64,000 nucleotides of DNA from Scilla litardierei (lineage: Eukaryota; Streptophyta; Magnoliopsida; Asparagales; Asparagaceae), in NCBI GenBank assembly GCA_030789695.1, contig JAULAV010008678.1, positions 62,001 to 126,000 of the forward strand, written 5' to 3'. The notes below the pieces were generated by a model that saw nothing but the letters and a program-made list of their open reading frames with translations, was not told where the DNA came from and made no database searches. The position numbers and the translations under genes are program-made. This document shows positions 22,470 through 34,091 of the stretch, one piece after another. How positions within the stretch are numbered: the stretch's first letter is position 1; the number at the start of each line of letters is the position of its first letter.

Positions 22470-24212
22470 TGTTGAGTATTGATTCCCCGGATTTGGTTTT
22501 GATGATGAGCAAACATAAATATCATGAACTAACACTTTGTGAGCGCAGTTATGGAGATCGTCGCCAAAAGTCTACGTACATCAAAAGCGACGTCTCAAGA
22601 CTTCTCAAAGCACGTGATCGTGTGCCTGAAGCTTCGTTGAAGCTCAAGGACCATTATTGAAGTCAAGAGATTCGAATTGAAGCTTTTGAAGACGATTCGT
22701 CAAGGTTTATTTTTAGTCTTCTAGTTTCTTTCTGTAGAATGTTAAGCCTTAAGTAGGTCTTACATTATTAGAGCTAGGATTATCATAGAAGCCCATAGAA
22801 ACTTTCCCGAAGCCTTACGCTTCATTTCGCGGCTTCTAGTGCATCTTAGTTGGTTCAAGAAGGAGAACCAACCGACTAGATGGCAATTTCGTCGGTCGAC
22901 AATCCTTCATGAACCAACTAGATCTCCTTGCTCAACTCAGCTCATTCACTGTTTGCAGTTAGTCGGTCCAAGAAGGTTCACTGACTGACTAGTTGTCAAA
23001 CTAGTCGGTTAGGAATCCTTCTTAGACCGACTAGTTATGTCTTTCATTTCACAGCCTGAGCTACTGTTTATCGTTAGTCGGTCAAAGAACAATTATCGAC
23101 TGACTAGTTGAGAAACTAATCGGTTGGAATTTGTTCTTAAACCGACTAGTTCTCCTAGTAGACAGCCTATTGTATTTCAACTCTTAGTCGATCAAAGAAC
23201 ACTCACCGACCGACTAGTTGTGAAACTAGTCGGTTGGCAAGTCTTCTTAGACCGACTAGTTCTAGTTCTCCTGGACTATCTTTATTGGCTGTTCACCTCT
23301 TAGTCGGTTCATGTTAAATCACCGACCGAATAGTTGAGAAACTAGTCGGTCAGTGATCCTTCTTTGACCGACTAGTCTGCTTCAGAATAGAGCCGTTGGA
23401 GCATTTATTGCTATGAATTTTGCTCTCTCTTTCCTCTGTCCTATATATACTTGGAGGGGTTCTTTCCTAGTATTCAAGGCTGATATTCTAGAGGTTTAGA
23501 GAAATCAAAGAGGAGTCATTCAACTCTATTTCAAAGCTCTCTCTTCTCACAAGAATCTCTCCCTCAACTTCTTGAGCCCTAATTCATCAAGAGAGATTCT
23601 CTCCATTGTGAGACTCTCAAGCTAAGAGCTTGATCCAAGGTCACCAACTCCTCCCTAGCCATCTATTGCTGGTCATCTACTTGGAGCTAGGGTTTGGTGC
23701 CTTCTTCTTCCTCAAAATCCTTCTTGCCCTAATATTGGTAAGTTTACTCAATGCATATGATTTTGTGGTAAGTGTTTCATATTTCATTTACTTTGCTTTT
23801 GCAAGTTGTTACTCTCGGTTTGTGAGAGTTTGCTTAGTCCCAGGTTGTGGGATTAAGGTTTTGCGTGTTCCCGGGTTATGGGATACACGGACATCGATTG
23901 TAGGTCGATTGCACTTGTGGGGTTTCCGCAAGTGGGCTTAAGGAAATCTTGGGTTAGTGGTTTCTAACTCAAGTATCCGGAGGGGATCCGGGTGGTTGGG
24001 ACGTAGGATCACCGGGAACAAGTCGGGGAGACTTGGGTGGATCCGAACCCGTTATATCGTTTTGTTTGCGTTGTCTAATTCTTGTTGTTTGTAGTTTATT
24101 CAGCATTATTGTTTGTGTCTTGCACAATAATTAGGAATAACTCTCTTGATTATTTTAAAGTACTATTCACCCCCCCTCTAGTACTTGAGCAGTAGCTACG
24201 CAGGGCACTACA
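22470..24212 (+). repeat. 3' LTR of the gag-only copia
   Basis: Colinear with 17190-18932 at a constant offset of 5280. TATATATA lies at 23442-23449. Confidence 0.92.
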
Positions 24213-25600
24213 GAGCGGAGCACCCGGTCGTCGGCGACTACCTCGACGGGGGCTCCGGGGGGCTCGAGGACGTAGAGCGTAGGAAGTGGGTGGACCCTAT
24301 CTATCATCCAGCTCTGCTGGACATGCACTATGGTAGTGAGGTGAGGGGCGGGAAGGACAAAATGGGGTGTGTGATGGTTGCCTACTATATATGTCCAGTG
24401 ACGTGCCCCATAAGGCCGAATGATGTGCATGTGCTCAAGCACACCTAAAGTCAAGCGCTGGGGCCATGTGGGTCACTAGGTCATAAGGAAGATCGATACC
24501 CAGCATCTGTACGAAGATGGTGAAGAATCTGCCACAGCTGATATCAGTGGCGTAGTGAGTGTAGGCGGTCTGTAAAAGGAGAAAATACAGCCAGTGGGCT
24601 GCATCAGAAAGGAAAAATGGGCAAAGGGAGCCATCAGGATGGAAGCGCAGAGGTCGTGTCATTCCCATAAGATGGGAAAGCTTGGCTAAGGACATGGTCC
24701 CGACCTCTGGCCTGTAGAAAATGGTGGTGGCGAGGTGTCGCTGCGCGTAACGAAGGCAAGGATGCACAATGCATGATGCCATCACCCGGCTGGGGCCGTA
24801 ATGGTCTAGAACAAAAATACGATGCCAGAAAGCGGAGGCATCGAAAGTAGATAGCTCGTAGTCTGGGGAGAAGGCGGCTCGGGGGTCAGGGACGGCTAGA
24901 AAACAGAACTGGGAGCGGATCATGGCGTACATGACCATGAAGTTGTGGTCCAGCAGCTGGAAGGTAATGCCATCGCCTACATAGGTGTGGACGATGGAAC
25001 TCAATGCCTCCAGAGTGAGGCGTGTGTAGGTGGATGCGTGGACCGCCAGGAGTCAGTCGAAACCGATGGTGTGGTATAGCCAATGGACTCCATGCAGGAA
25101 TCTAAGGCGTCAGAGGGTGGGGACATCGATAAACTGTGTGGGAATGAGTCTCCGCTGCGAAAGGGATATGAATCGGTCACGGTGTGCATCTTCCCTATAT
25201 GTGATGCTGAATGTCCGCACACGTGGCGGTAGAGCGGCATGATGGGCGGGAGGGGCAGGTGGTGCAGTAGTGGGGATGGGACGGAAGTGGCGGGGATGTG
25301 TGTGTGACATGGGGGAGAAGAGTCGGATGTGGACGATGGATCGCCCACGTACTCCTCGGTGGTGGGGGTAGTGGCACAGCGAGAGTGGCGTGAGGGTCGA
25401 GAAGAGGAGGCACCAGTGGCCTTCCTCTTCCCACGACGTGCAGGTGTGGGACCCCCCTAGTGCGAGGCATAGTGCAGAAGGCAAGTTGTAGTGTCGGTAT
25501 AAAAGTAAAGAGTGTATAGAGTGTACCGACAAGGTGATCGCAGCGAGAATGCTGTGAGCGGGTATGGGACTGCTGCTGATCAGAGGTCTCCCCAAAGCTG
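24213..25600 (-). pseudogene. Athila env-like ORF region, N-terminal part (plant transposon protein domain)
   Basis: Across frames on the minus strand, 25190-24435 reads as one conserved domain: RDRFISLSQRRLIPTQFIDV, then WLYHTIGFDWLLAV, FQLLDHNFMVMYAMIRSQF, MASCIVHPCLRYAQRHLA, TTIFYRPEVGTMSLAKLSHL and CGRFFTIFVQMLGIDLPYD. This matches the putative plant transposon (ATHILA ORF-1-like) domain that lies between pol and the 3' LTR in Athila elements. A stop near 25110, a frame change near 25005 and a stop at 24435 interrupt it. The reading then continues to 24213 (EPPGAPVEVVADDRVLR), where the copia 3' LTR cuts it. Confidence 0.7.
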
Positions 25601-25689
25601 ATCCGGGACGTGTCCTCCTCTGTAGGTGAAATGTACCTTAAATAGAAGAAAAATAGAATGTCAGGGGTGAAAGGAGAAATATGCGTGAG

Positions 25690-26660
25690 AGATGTGTGTC
25701 GCTGCTCGATCGAGCACAATCGATCCTCAGTCGAGTAGGTGCTGCAGGGTTCGGGTGTTGATGGTTACTCGACCGAGCAGTAGTTGTGCTCGGTCGAGTA
25801 GGGCGGAATATGAGGGTGGGTCGGTCGATGGCTCGGCCGAGCACTAATTGTGCTCGGTCGAGTGGGTTGGATGTGGAGAGGGGGCATGATTGATCGGCCG
25901 AGCACCAATTGCGCTCGGTCGATTGAACAGTGGTGCCCTAGGTGTGTGGGGACTGGAGTGGCGACGGGGTGTTCGATAGGGCAAGGGGGATATGGGAGAA
26001 GAAGGAGTGAAAGAGAGAGAGAAAGGGGGAGAGAGGGATGGCAGACCGGAAAGGTGGCGCAGACAGCGGCGCAGACGGCGGAGGGGAAGGCGTCGGCGGC
26101 GGTGCGGGTCGAGTAGGGGAGAGTGCTGGGTGCTCAGGCAGGGAGATTTGGGGAAATAAAAGAGTTTAGGACTTAAAGAAGTCGATCTGGGTTTTGTTAA
26201 CCCGACTTGATTGGAATGTGGGCCCCGCAAGATTATGGGTGACGCAACTCGACCGAGCAGCGTTACTGCTCGGTCAAGTAATTAAAATAAATTGAAGCTG
26301 AGTTTTTAGAACACTCCCTCAACTACTCGATCGAGTAGGGTCAACTCGGTCGAGTAACCATTTTGTCGTTGTTTCCCAGTTTCTCCCTTGCTCGGTCGAG
26401 TAGATGGGTACTCGGTCGAGTAGGCATCTACTCGACCGAGTAGAGGCTACTCGGGCCGTGTAGGTAGTCGGTTTTCCAATATTTCCATGTTCCTTCCTTA
26501 GCTCGATCGAGCAGATAGATACTCGATCGAGTAAGGGACTACTCGACCGAGTAAATGCTGCTCGGGCCATGTAGACAGAACGACATTTTCCTTTGCTTTT
26601 CATGTGCCCTACGCTACTCGACTGAGTACATGGCTGCTCGGTCGAGTCACCTGTGACTCT
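25690..26660 (-). repeat. Array of CTCGGTCGAG/CTCGACCGAG palindrome-like motifs
   Basis: At least twenty copies of the CTCG(N2)CGAG motif (mostly CTCGGTCGAG, CTCGACCGAG or CTCGATCGAG) are scattered in GC-rich DNA. They sit between the env-like region and protease, where pol is expected. The same motif clusters occur in both LTRs of this Athila. ORFs on either strand here are repeat by-products. Confidence 0.75.
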
Positions 26661-27238
26661 TTTCCCTTGCTCTTCTATCAGCCGCTCTCCTTCCAGCTCC
26701 CTTTCATTCAAAACATCGATTTGTACGCTCCCCTTAACGTTCAACCTGTAGAAAGGAAGAACCTATCAGATTTTTATAGTTTTGCATTTTTAAGAAATAG
26801 AAAGCATTTTTATTTGGTTTTCTGTGATAGATGAAGAAAAACAAAAGCTGAAACAGAAGATCTAAGATATAAAAAGTCGGGTTGCCTCCCGATAAGCGCT
26901 CGTTTTGAGTCATGAGCTCGACTCCCTCAAGTTCTTCAATTGTTGTTTGGCGCGTAAGAGATGTGCGCATCATTCTTACCAACGATACCGTGTAGCGGTA
27001 TTTGGCATGCTTCCTTTCCATGTTTTTCCTCGGCTACGTGACTGATGGCTTCCGGCTTCTTGTGGTGCAAAGAGTCGTCTGAGGGCTCCTCATCAAACAC
27101 ACGAAGATAGGCGGCAACTACCTTGTTGTAGATGGGGTCGCCATCGTCATCAACACTTGTTCTCATCGGGTCCTTCATGACCCCCTCCACGGTATACTCC
27201 CCTATGGCATCATCTTCTAGGAGCTCCAGATAACTAGC
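26661..27238 (-). other. Athila region downstream of protease
   Basis: The minus strand contains GGGAGGCAACCCG (about 26880-26895), a motif seen near the ends of Athila coding regions, and short open frames (27190..26936) without recognised domains. There is no RT, RNase H or integrase motif. Confidence 0.5.
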
Positions 27239-27712
27239 TCATTCTTCTTGGACATGCTCCCTCATAGGTTTTTGCAACCGGAATTGGGCTTCAATATTAC
27301 CCACATTCAATGAGAGGGTCCCTTCACGAACATCTATCAGGACGCTGGCCGTCGCCATGAAGGGACGGCCAAGTATGAGCTGGGAACTCCCTCCCTCCGA
27401 CATATTCATTATAACAAAATCCATCGGCACACATAATCCAGGAGGTATTTGCAGAGTGATGTCTCTGGCAATGCCTACCAGATACGTGATCGAGTGATCC
27501 GCTAGCTGTATGGACATGTTTGTGGGCTCCAATTCACTTCTGGTCTGTAGTCTTTCAAATATAGAAAGCGGCATCAAGCTGATGCTTGCTCCCAAGTCGA
27601 TCAAAGCACGGTTGATGGGCGTACCTCCTATAGAGCATGTGACCGTGAAGCTTCCCTGATCCGGTAGCTTCCTCGGGAGATGGTTCTTTATGATGGAGGT
27701 AGAGTCCTCCAT
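27239..27712 (-). CDS. Athila aspartic protease domain
   Basis: The minus-strand frame carries ALIDLGASISLMPLSIF (the active-site Asp of the retroviral-type protease, in the plant Athila form DLGAS), then MSIQLADHSITYLVGIARD, PMDFVIMNMSEGG and LILGRPFMATASVLIDVREG. The order matches the family. The frame is open for 157 codons and ends at TGA/TAG at 27239. It is part of a larger broken gag-pol reading (27239-29592). Lack of a polymerase downstream makes the element non-autonomous. Confidence 0.85.
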   Translation of the reverse strand: MEDSTSIIKNHLPRKLPDQGSFTVTCSIGGTPINRALIDLGASISLMPLSIFERLQTRSELEPTNMSIQLADHSITYLVGIARDITLQIPPGLCVPMDFVIMNMSEGGSSQLILGRPFMATASVLIDVREGTLSLNVGNIEAQFRLQKPMREHVQEE

Positions 27713-27876
27713 AAGCTTTATTTCCTCATGCTTCCGCTTCCCGTAATGAGGTCCTTCAGAAACTTCGCATAGATAGGAATTTCTGTAATGGCATCCATAA
27801 AGGGGATGTTGAGCTGGATGCCCCTCAGAAGTTCCGTGAACTTTAAATACTTCTTCTCCATTTTCGCTAAAGCTAG

Positions 27877-29592
27877 CTACTGTGGATACGGCGGAGGGGG
27901 TCGGCTTCCCTTAGCCTTTGTGGCATTCTTAGGAGATGGATTACTAGAACTAGTTGCATCGTCCCTTGGTGCCGGTGTGACGGTGGATGTGGTGGAAGGC
28001 GAATCCGCCCTCTCTCCATTCATGGTAGGCTCATCTGTAGCCTCTTCCCCATCACTGCCAATAGTGGCATCCTCGGTTGTAACTTGTTCTTTGTTCGCGA
28101 CCAGTACCATCACAGCGTCGGTTGCCCGTCCTCCATGCGTGGTAACAGAGACCACGGTCTTGGCTTGAGCTCTTGGATTCGGCTCCGGTTGCGAAGGCAA
28201 CCTCCCTTGATGCTTAGGTAACTGGGACATCTGGCCCCTCAGCTCATAGAGCGACGTGTTTATGTTTTTGAATTGAGTAGATGTGTCTTGGTTGAACCTA
28301 ACTTGTCCGCTCATGAACGTCTCTAAGGTGGTCTCCAGATTGGAACGCGGCGGCATTGGTGCATAGCCTTGCTGGGGCGGGCGATTAAATTGGTAGCCTG
28401 GTGGTCGATACGGCCCAGCTGGCCTAAATCCGCTCTGTTGTTGATGTGATGGCTGTCCTTGTTGTTGTTGAGGAGGGGGTGGTGGCCTCTAAAACTGTGG
28501 AGGTTGTAGCCCTCCACTTGGGTTCTCGTAAGACAATCCGGGGTGATTCCTTGTAACCGGATGTTGCCACTAATTTTGCCCATCTCCTTGGACATACCGT
28601 ACCGACTCAGATGATTCGGCTCCATCATAATGTCCCTCATTGAGAACGTAACTTTGCTCTCCGTATTTCTCCGAAGGATAATAGGCTGGGGTGCTGGTAG
28701 TTGTTGGGATGGAGTCCAACCGTTGCTCGATCCTAACCACCTGTTTACACAAAGTCTTAATGTGAGAATCGAGGTGGCTAACAGCTTTTACCTCAGGGGT
28801 CCTGGTGAAAATGGTGCGCTCCTCGCTCCACTATTGGTTATTCGCCGCCATATGCTCAAGTAGATCGATGGCTTCCTCAGGCGATTTGTCCAGCAGGGTG
28901 CCTTGCGCGGCGACATCAATTATCATCTTTGTGCTGGGCTGCAGCCTGTTGTAGAAGCTTTGAACCAGATCCCAGGATTGGATCCCATGATGAGGGCACT
29001 GATGTTGAAGGTCCTTGAACCATTTCCAGGCCTCGTAGAGAGATTCTTGCAGAAGCTGTTTAAAATTAGAGATAGCCCCTCTGATTTGCACCGTCTTTGA
29101 GGGTGGATAGAATTTGTCTACGAAGGCATGCACCAGTTGTTCCCATGGAGTAAAGTGGTTGGACTGGTGGGCTCGTAGCCAGTATGAATCTTTATCCCTC
29201 AAGGTGAAGGAGAAGAGCCTTAGCTTAATGGCGTCGTCGATCACATCTTTGGCTTTAAATGTATCGCACTTCGCCAGAAAAGTGTCGATGTGATGGTTTG
29301 GGTTCTCGTACGGTTGCCCATGGAAGGGATCCTGCTGCATCGGATTTATGAGCCTGGTCTTTAACTCGAAACTAGCTGCCGCTAGTTGCGGTCTCAGAAT
29401 GGAGGAATTGTTTCCGAAGCTCGGTTTCATGTGGTCCCGGATGGGCCCGGTGCGAGGTTGAGTGGCGGTATTTTCTGCCATTTGATTAGAGAGTGTCTGA
29501 CTCTTATTCGAGGCCCTAAGAGCTCTTACTATTTTCTCAATTTCAGGATCGAATAGAAATTCTTTATCAAAAGCTCCAAAGGGAGTGATCAT
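27877..29592 (-). pseudogene. Athila gag, frame-broken
   Basis: The first part (29592..28831) is open: PFGAFDKEFLFDPEIEKIV, then FELKTRLINPMQQDPFHG, PNHHIDTFLAKCDTFKA, DDAIKLRLFSFTLRDKDSYWL, AFVDKFYPPSKT and DLQHQCPHHGIQSWDLVQSFY, all Athila gag blocks in order. The reading continues in other frames through 28752..28570, 28640..28323 and 28356..27877 (a Pro/Gln-rich linker and acidic tail), so at least two frameshifts or stops separate the parts. The primer site lies about 140 bases upstream (29747-29730). Confidence 0.85.
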
Positions 29593-29753
29593 GCAAAAGA
29601 CAGCTCAGAAAAATACTATGATTAGCAAGATAATAATTAAAAAGAATGAAAAGGGTGGAAAGATAGGGAATGGTGAGAGTTGCTAGCAAACTCTTCAAAA
29701 TAAAAATAAACTGAGATACACCGTAACCGTCCCTGGCAACGATGCCAAAAACT

Positions 29754-31491
29754 TGACGCATCCCGAACTCACACCTAAAATCCACCTGGCGGTGTTACAA
29801 TCACCAGGCGCAATATAGTTCCTAGGTGCTGGCTCTGGGCTCTATCCGTAAAAGGACGGTGTCAAATTATAGTATATAAGATTGTCGAATCACACTGGGA
29901 CAGTGACAGTGTATTGGGGTCTCAGATAATTTTTAGATCTCAGAATGAAATAGCAGTCGGTTTAGGAAGATTGGTTGTGATAATGTTGTTGGTTTGATAA
30001 TAAGAGAAGCTAAGGCCTTATGGATCACCGCTAAGACCGTAGGAGGTTGACGTTTGAATGGGATTCTTATGTTGCATTGGGTTTAGTGGGTTGATCTCTC
30101 ATCTCATACCACTCTCGTGGGTTAGAACTTCGAGGTATTTCGGTGGCTCTCATTGACGCAATGGCGGTAGCCTTCAATGTAGTGATATAGTTCTTCGGTG
30201 GATCCCCCTCAAGGCACGAGCTGGGAATGGTCACGAGCCTTGGTTGGATCCACTAACTCCCTAATTTAATTCGTAGGATACTCCTTAAGCTAATCGATTC
30301 TACCGACCGTGGGCACGATCTCAGTACGAGTTCTCCTAGGAATTTGAATGGATCGACCGAAATACTCCTCCTTTATTCCCAACACAACCTAAGATTCCAG
30401 ATCTACATCTCTTTCCTAGAGCCTTAGGGCTAACCCATCAGCCCTAGGGAAAACTACTCACACATAGCGATTACGACAATCAAAAACATAGTCTCTACCG
30501 CAGAAAACATCATAGCAATTAAATCGAGCGAGGGATTAAGATCTTACGTACCGAAAATGAGAAAAAGCAATAGCAAATAGAGATCCTAAGAATTCTCGCA
30601 GATTCCACGACAAAAGAGATAATAAAAATATAATCTTTTACCCAAGAACAACTAAATTCCAAAACCTAGATCTAGATCTACAATCTCCTTTTTTCTTTTG
30701 ATCCTATCGTCCGAAAAAACTCTACCCTCTCCAGTCTCAAAAATCGTCTCCTATCCATGCGTCTGAGGCCCCACGAAAATAATCTGAAATTCTGGAGTCT
30801 GGGCCCGCATGTCTTCGACCGAATCAGTGACTCGGTCGAGTAGACGCCTGCTCGGTCGAGCAAGCGCATTAACTACTCTTGGCTTGGACGAAGGGTTTTG
30901 GGTTACTTGGTCGAGCAACCCACTTACTCGACCGAGCTGTCAGTAGATCGGTTCTCCTTCCAAAATATCGCTCTGCCTACTCGGCCCGAGTAGGCCTTGC
31001 TCGGTCGAGTCATCTGCTAGCTCGGTCGAGTAGGTACTACTCGGTCGAGCGGGAAGTTGGTGAGATGAAGCTCGAAAATAGGTCGACTCGGGCCGAGTCG
31101 TCACTCTGCTTGGTCGAGTCGGACGCATGTTCTGCTGGGCTTTGTGTATCAGCTCGACCGAGCAGCTTGTGCTACTCGGTCGAGTTTCCTGGGAAAAATC
31201 CAAAACAACTCCTTTCTCTTGCCAGATTCTCCTCCACTCCTCCCATAAGCTTCCGAACCTCGGCAAACTCTAGTAGAGCCTCGCCAACGGACTCATGGGC
31301 ATGCTGGATGTGTCCAAATCCAAAAGTGGTTCCAAATCGCTCCAAAATCCCTGATAATCCACAAAACTCTACGAAACTCGAATATGGAGTTAGAATTGCA
31401 GTATCGTAAGAAAATGCAGGATTTGGATGCGGATATAACATGAAATACAATGGAATGATGCTATGAAAAGATAGAAAATATGGACACATCA
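29754..31491 (-). repeat. 5' LTR of the 18.7-kb Athila element
   Basis: 1738 bp, colinear with 12757-14517. The palindrome-like CTCGGTCGAG cluster is at about 30815-31190. Confidence 0.9.
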
Positions 31492-31496
31492 CCGTG

Positions 31497-34091
31497 CTCT
31501 TCACCAAGGCTTTGATGCCTTTACAAAGGTGATGAATGTTTGGGGTACAGGTGAAGCCGGGACATCCACCGTCCCCCCCAATCCCCAGAACATGAGGCGC
31601 ACCCTTCACCCCCAGATCGAAGAAGAAGCCGCCGCCCGGTAAAAGGGGCTCAACGAAGAGATAAAAGCTCCCCAAAGACGTCTCGATGCAGACATCGAGG
31701 CCACTCAACATAGGTGGCTCAATGAAGAAGCTGCTGCTCAACAAACGCTTTCATAAAGCTCCAACCCCAAAATCGAATCTCCTCCGAGTAGGCCGACTGT
31801 GTGCTTTAGGGCTCAAGCTCTCGCAGGATGACCTGTGACGCGAAAATGGAGGCTACCCGAAGCAGGGACGAACAGAGATCAGGGGCCGGTCTACGGACCG
31901 CGCCCCCGACGGGTCGCCCATGGGTCCGAGGTAGGTTTTCAGACAGCGCCCCCACACAAACAGGTTTTCCTTCTCACCTACCTTGAAGTTTCGACTCACG
32001 TCCTCTTCAAACTTTTCTCGTGAGAAGAAGCCCAGGTCGAAGTCGGCCTTATCGCAAAAAATGAGCCACCTTGCGGCAAGCAAAACCTTCGGGGCAGGTT
32101 TTTGAGTCGCACACCCGAAGGATCTCCAAGGGCTGGAGACAGGCTACGCACCTCGACCCTTCCCTACCAAAGATCCGAGTTAGGCACCATGCTGTGCCCC
32201 CGAGAGGCGCCAGGGGCATAGGACCCCTTAGGGGTGTTGGAAGGTCCACGACCCGCACACACCCTCTCAAAGCCCTCCCGTGCAGGTCGCGGCCTTGCTA
32301 CCCGTAGCAGGTCGGACCTCGCTACCCAAACCGGAGAAGAGAGCGAGCTACCTCGCAGCAAAGATCTAGGGCATGCTTCCGAGCTGCGCCCCCGAAAGGT
32401 CGTCAAGGGCTTGGGTCAGGCTGTGTAACTCGATCCTTCCCTCTCAGAGACCCAAGGCGGGCACTGGAACTGCGTCCCCGAAGGAGCGCCTTCAGGAGAA
32501 GGTTGTCCTCGGCAAAGGTCGTCATCCCCTGATGGGTCGCCCATGGGTCTGGGGCAGGTTTCCAGGCTACGCCCCCACCCAAACAGGTTTTATTCTATCT
32601 CCGACATGTGTTGTTACGTTTCAACTAACACACTCCTCGAGTTTTCTCTTGTGTGCGAGAAATCACATGTCAAGATCGGGTCGACTACACACCCCAGGTT
32701 TTATTCTATCTCCGACCTGTGTCGTTATGTTTCGACTAACACACTCCTCGAGTTTTCTCTTGTTTGCGAGAAATCACAGGTCGAGATCGAGTCGACTACG
32801 TGCCCCAGGTTTTATTCTATCTCCGACATGTGTTGTTACGTTTCCACTCTCACACACTTCAAGTTTTCTCTTGTGTACGAGAAATCACAGGTCGAGATTG
32901 GGTCGACTACGTGCCCCAGGTTTTATTCTATCTCCGACCTGCGTCGTTACGTTTCGAATCACACACACTTCGAGTTTTCTCTTGTGTGCGACAAACCACA
33001 GGTCGAGATCGGGTCAACTATGTGCCCCAGGTCAAGATCGGCCCGATCCTTGGAGGCGAGTTGACTCGCCATAAGCCACACCTCCGGGGCAAGTTTTTGA
33101 GTCGTATGCCCGAAGCATCTCCAAGGGCTGGAGACGGGCAACACACCTCGACCCTTCCCTACCAAAGATCCGGGGCGGGCCCTGTGCTGTGCCCCCGAGA
33201 GGCGCCAGGGGCATAGGACCCCCCAGGGGTGCTGGAAGGTACATACACACCCTCTCGAAGCCCTCCGGGGCAGGTCGCGGCCTGCAACCCGTAGCAGGTC
33301 AGACCTCGCTACCCAAACCGGAGAAGAGAGCAAGCTACCTCGTAGCAAAGTTCCGAAGCATGCTTCCAAGCTGTGCCCCCGAATGGTCGCCATGGCTTGG
33401 GTCAGGCTACGTAACCCGATCCTTTCCTCTCAGAGACCCAGGGCGGGCACCGGAACTGCGCCCCCGATAGGTCGCCATAAGAGCCCTAAGGGTTGGCCGA
33501 TTACCTCCAGAGCATCCCCCACCTGAAGGAAGTCTGGGGCAGGCTTTCGAACTGTGCCCCCAATAGATCGCCAAGAGCCCTGAGAGTTTGGAGATTGCCT
33601 ACGAGGCATCACCCATCCTAATTTGGAGATACGTGGTAGGCTTCCAAGCTGCGCTGTCAATAGTTCACCCATGGGTCCGATGCAGGTTTTCGGACTATGC
33701 CCACTCCCAGAAAAGTCTTCACTCTATCTCTAATATATGTCAATATGTTTCAACTTACGCACTTGTTGTGTTTATGTGGTATGAGAAACCCTAGATCAAG
33801 ATCGGCATGATCACTAGGGATGGGCTACCGTGCCAAACTCCGGGATATGCTTACGAGCTGTGTCCTTGATAGGCTCTGAAGGGCTAAGGCCGAGCTACGA
33901 TTCGACCCTTCCCCTTTCTCATATTTCGGGGTCGGCTTACGAGCTGAGCCCCTGATAGGTCGCCCAGGCTTACGAAGCCCGCTACCAAACAGAAGTTACA
34001 AAGAGACCCTCAAAAAATTTGCTAACGTGTCTACTCAACATTCAATGTCTCCTCTGGCCTAAGATCGTCCACACCAAATGTTGGGGGCAAT
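31497..34091 (+). repeat. Tat element 2 internal region, hierarchical tandem repeats
   Basis: No convincing coding sequence. A segment at about 32060-32490 recurs at about 33065-33480 (period about 994 bp). Between them lies a four-fold 111-bp tandem array. Further degenerate versions of the GGTCGCCCATGGGTC...AACAGGTTTT module lie near 31910 and 33665. Long ORFs arise here only because 111 is a multiple of three. Confidence 0.8.
32584..33027 (+). repeat. 111-bp tandem repeat, four copies
   Basis: Copies begin at 32584, 32695, 32806 and 32917, each with CAGGTTTTATTCTATCTCCG. Spacing is exactly 111 bp. Internal landmarks TTTTCTCTTGTGTGCGAG and AAATCACAGGTCGAGAT recur in each. All three forward frames stay open over most of the array, giving 37-residue periodic translations. 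Confidence 0.92.

Larger units (their letters stand above)
17190..24212 (+). mobile_element. SIRE/Maximus-type copia element, gag-only (7.0 kb)
   Basis: LTRs 17190-18932 and 22470-24212 are both 1743 bp. By eye I count about 26 mismatches and no indels. The primer site TTTGGTATCAGAGCCAAG (18933-18950) fits initiator tRNA-Met. The polypurine tract AAAAGGGGGAGAA sits directly before the 3' LTR. The internal region holds gag and a long noncoding tail but no integrase, RT or RNase H. No clean 5-bp target-site duplication is visible (AAGAA against GAGCG). Confidence 0.9.
12757..31491 (-). mobile_element. Athila-type Ty3/gypsy element (18.7 kb) without RT or integrase
   Basis: The target-site duplication is CCGTG (12752-12756 and 31492-31496). 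LTRs are 12757-14517 (3') and 29754-31491 (5'). The minus-strand primer site TGGCATCGTTGCCAGGGA lies at 29747-29730. Order on the minus strand is gag, protease, a GC-rich palindrome-rich stretch where RT, RNase H and integrase should be, an env-like ORF region, and the 3' UTR. A 7-kb copia element is inserted in the env-like part. LTR lengths (1761 and 1738 bp) and visible indels make it older than the copia inside it, as nesting requires. Confidence 0.9.

Noticed and set aside
30879..31409. 176-codon ORF and its relative at 13992-14435 as paralogous genes
   Set aside because: Both lie in the Athila LTRs within the CTCGGTCGAG cluster.
32373..33074. 233-codon ORF with repeated 37-residue units as a repeat protein
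   Set aside because: It comes from a 111-bp tandem array in which all three forward frames are mostly open; there is no start context or conserved domain.
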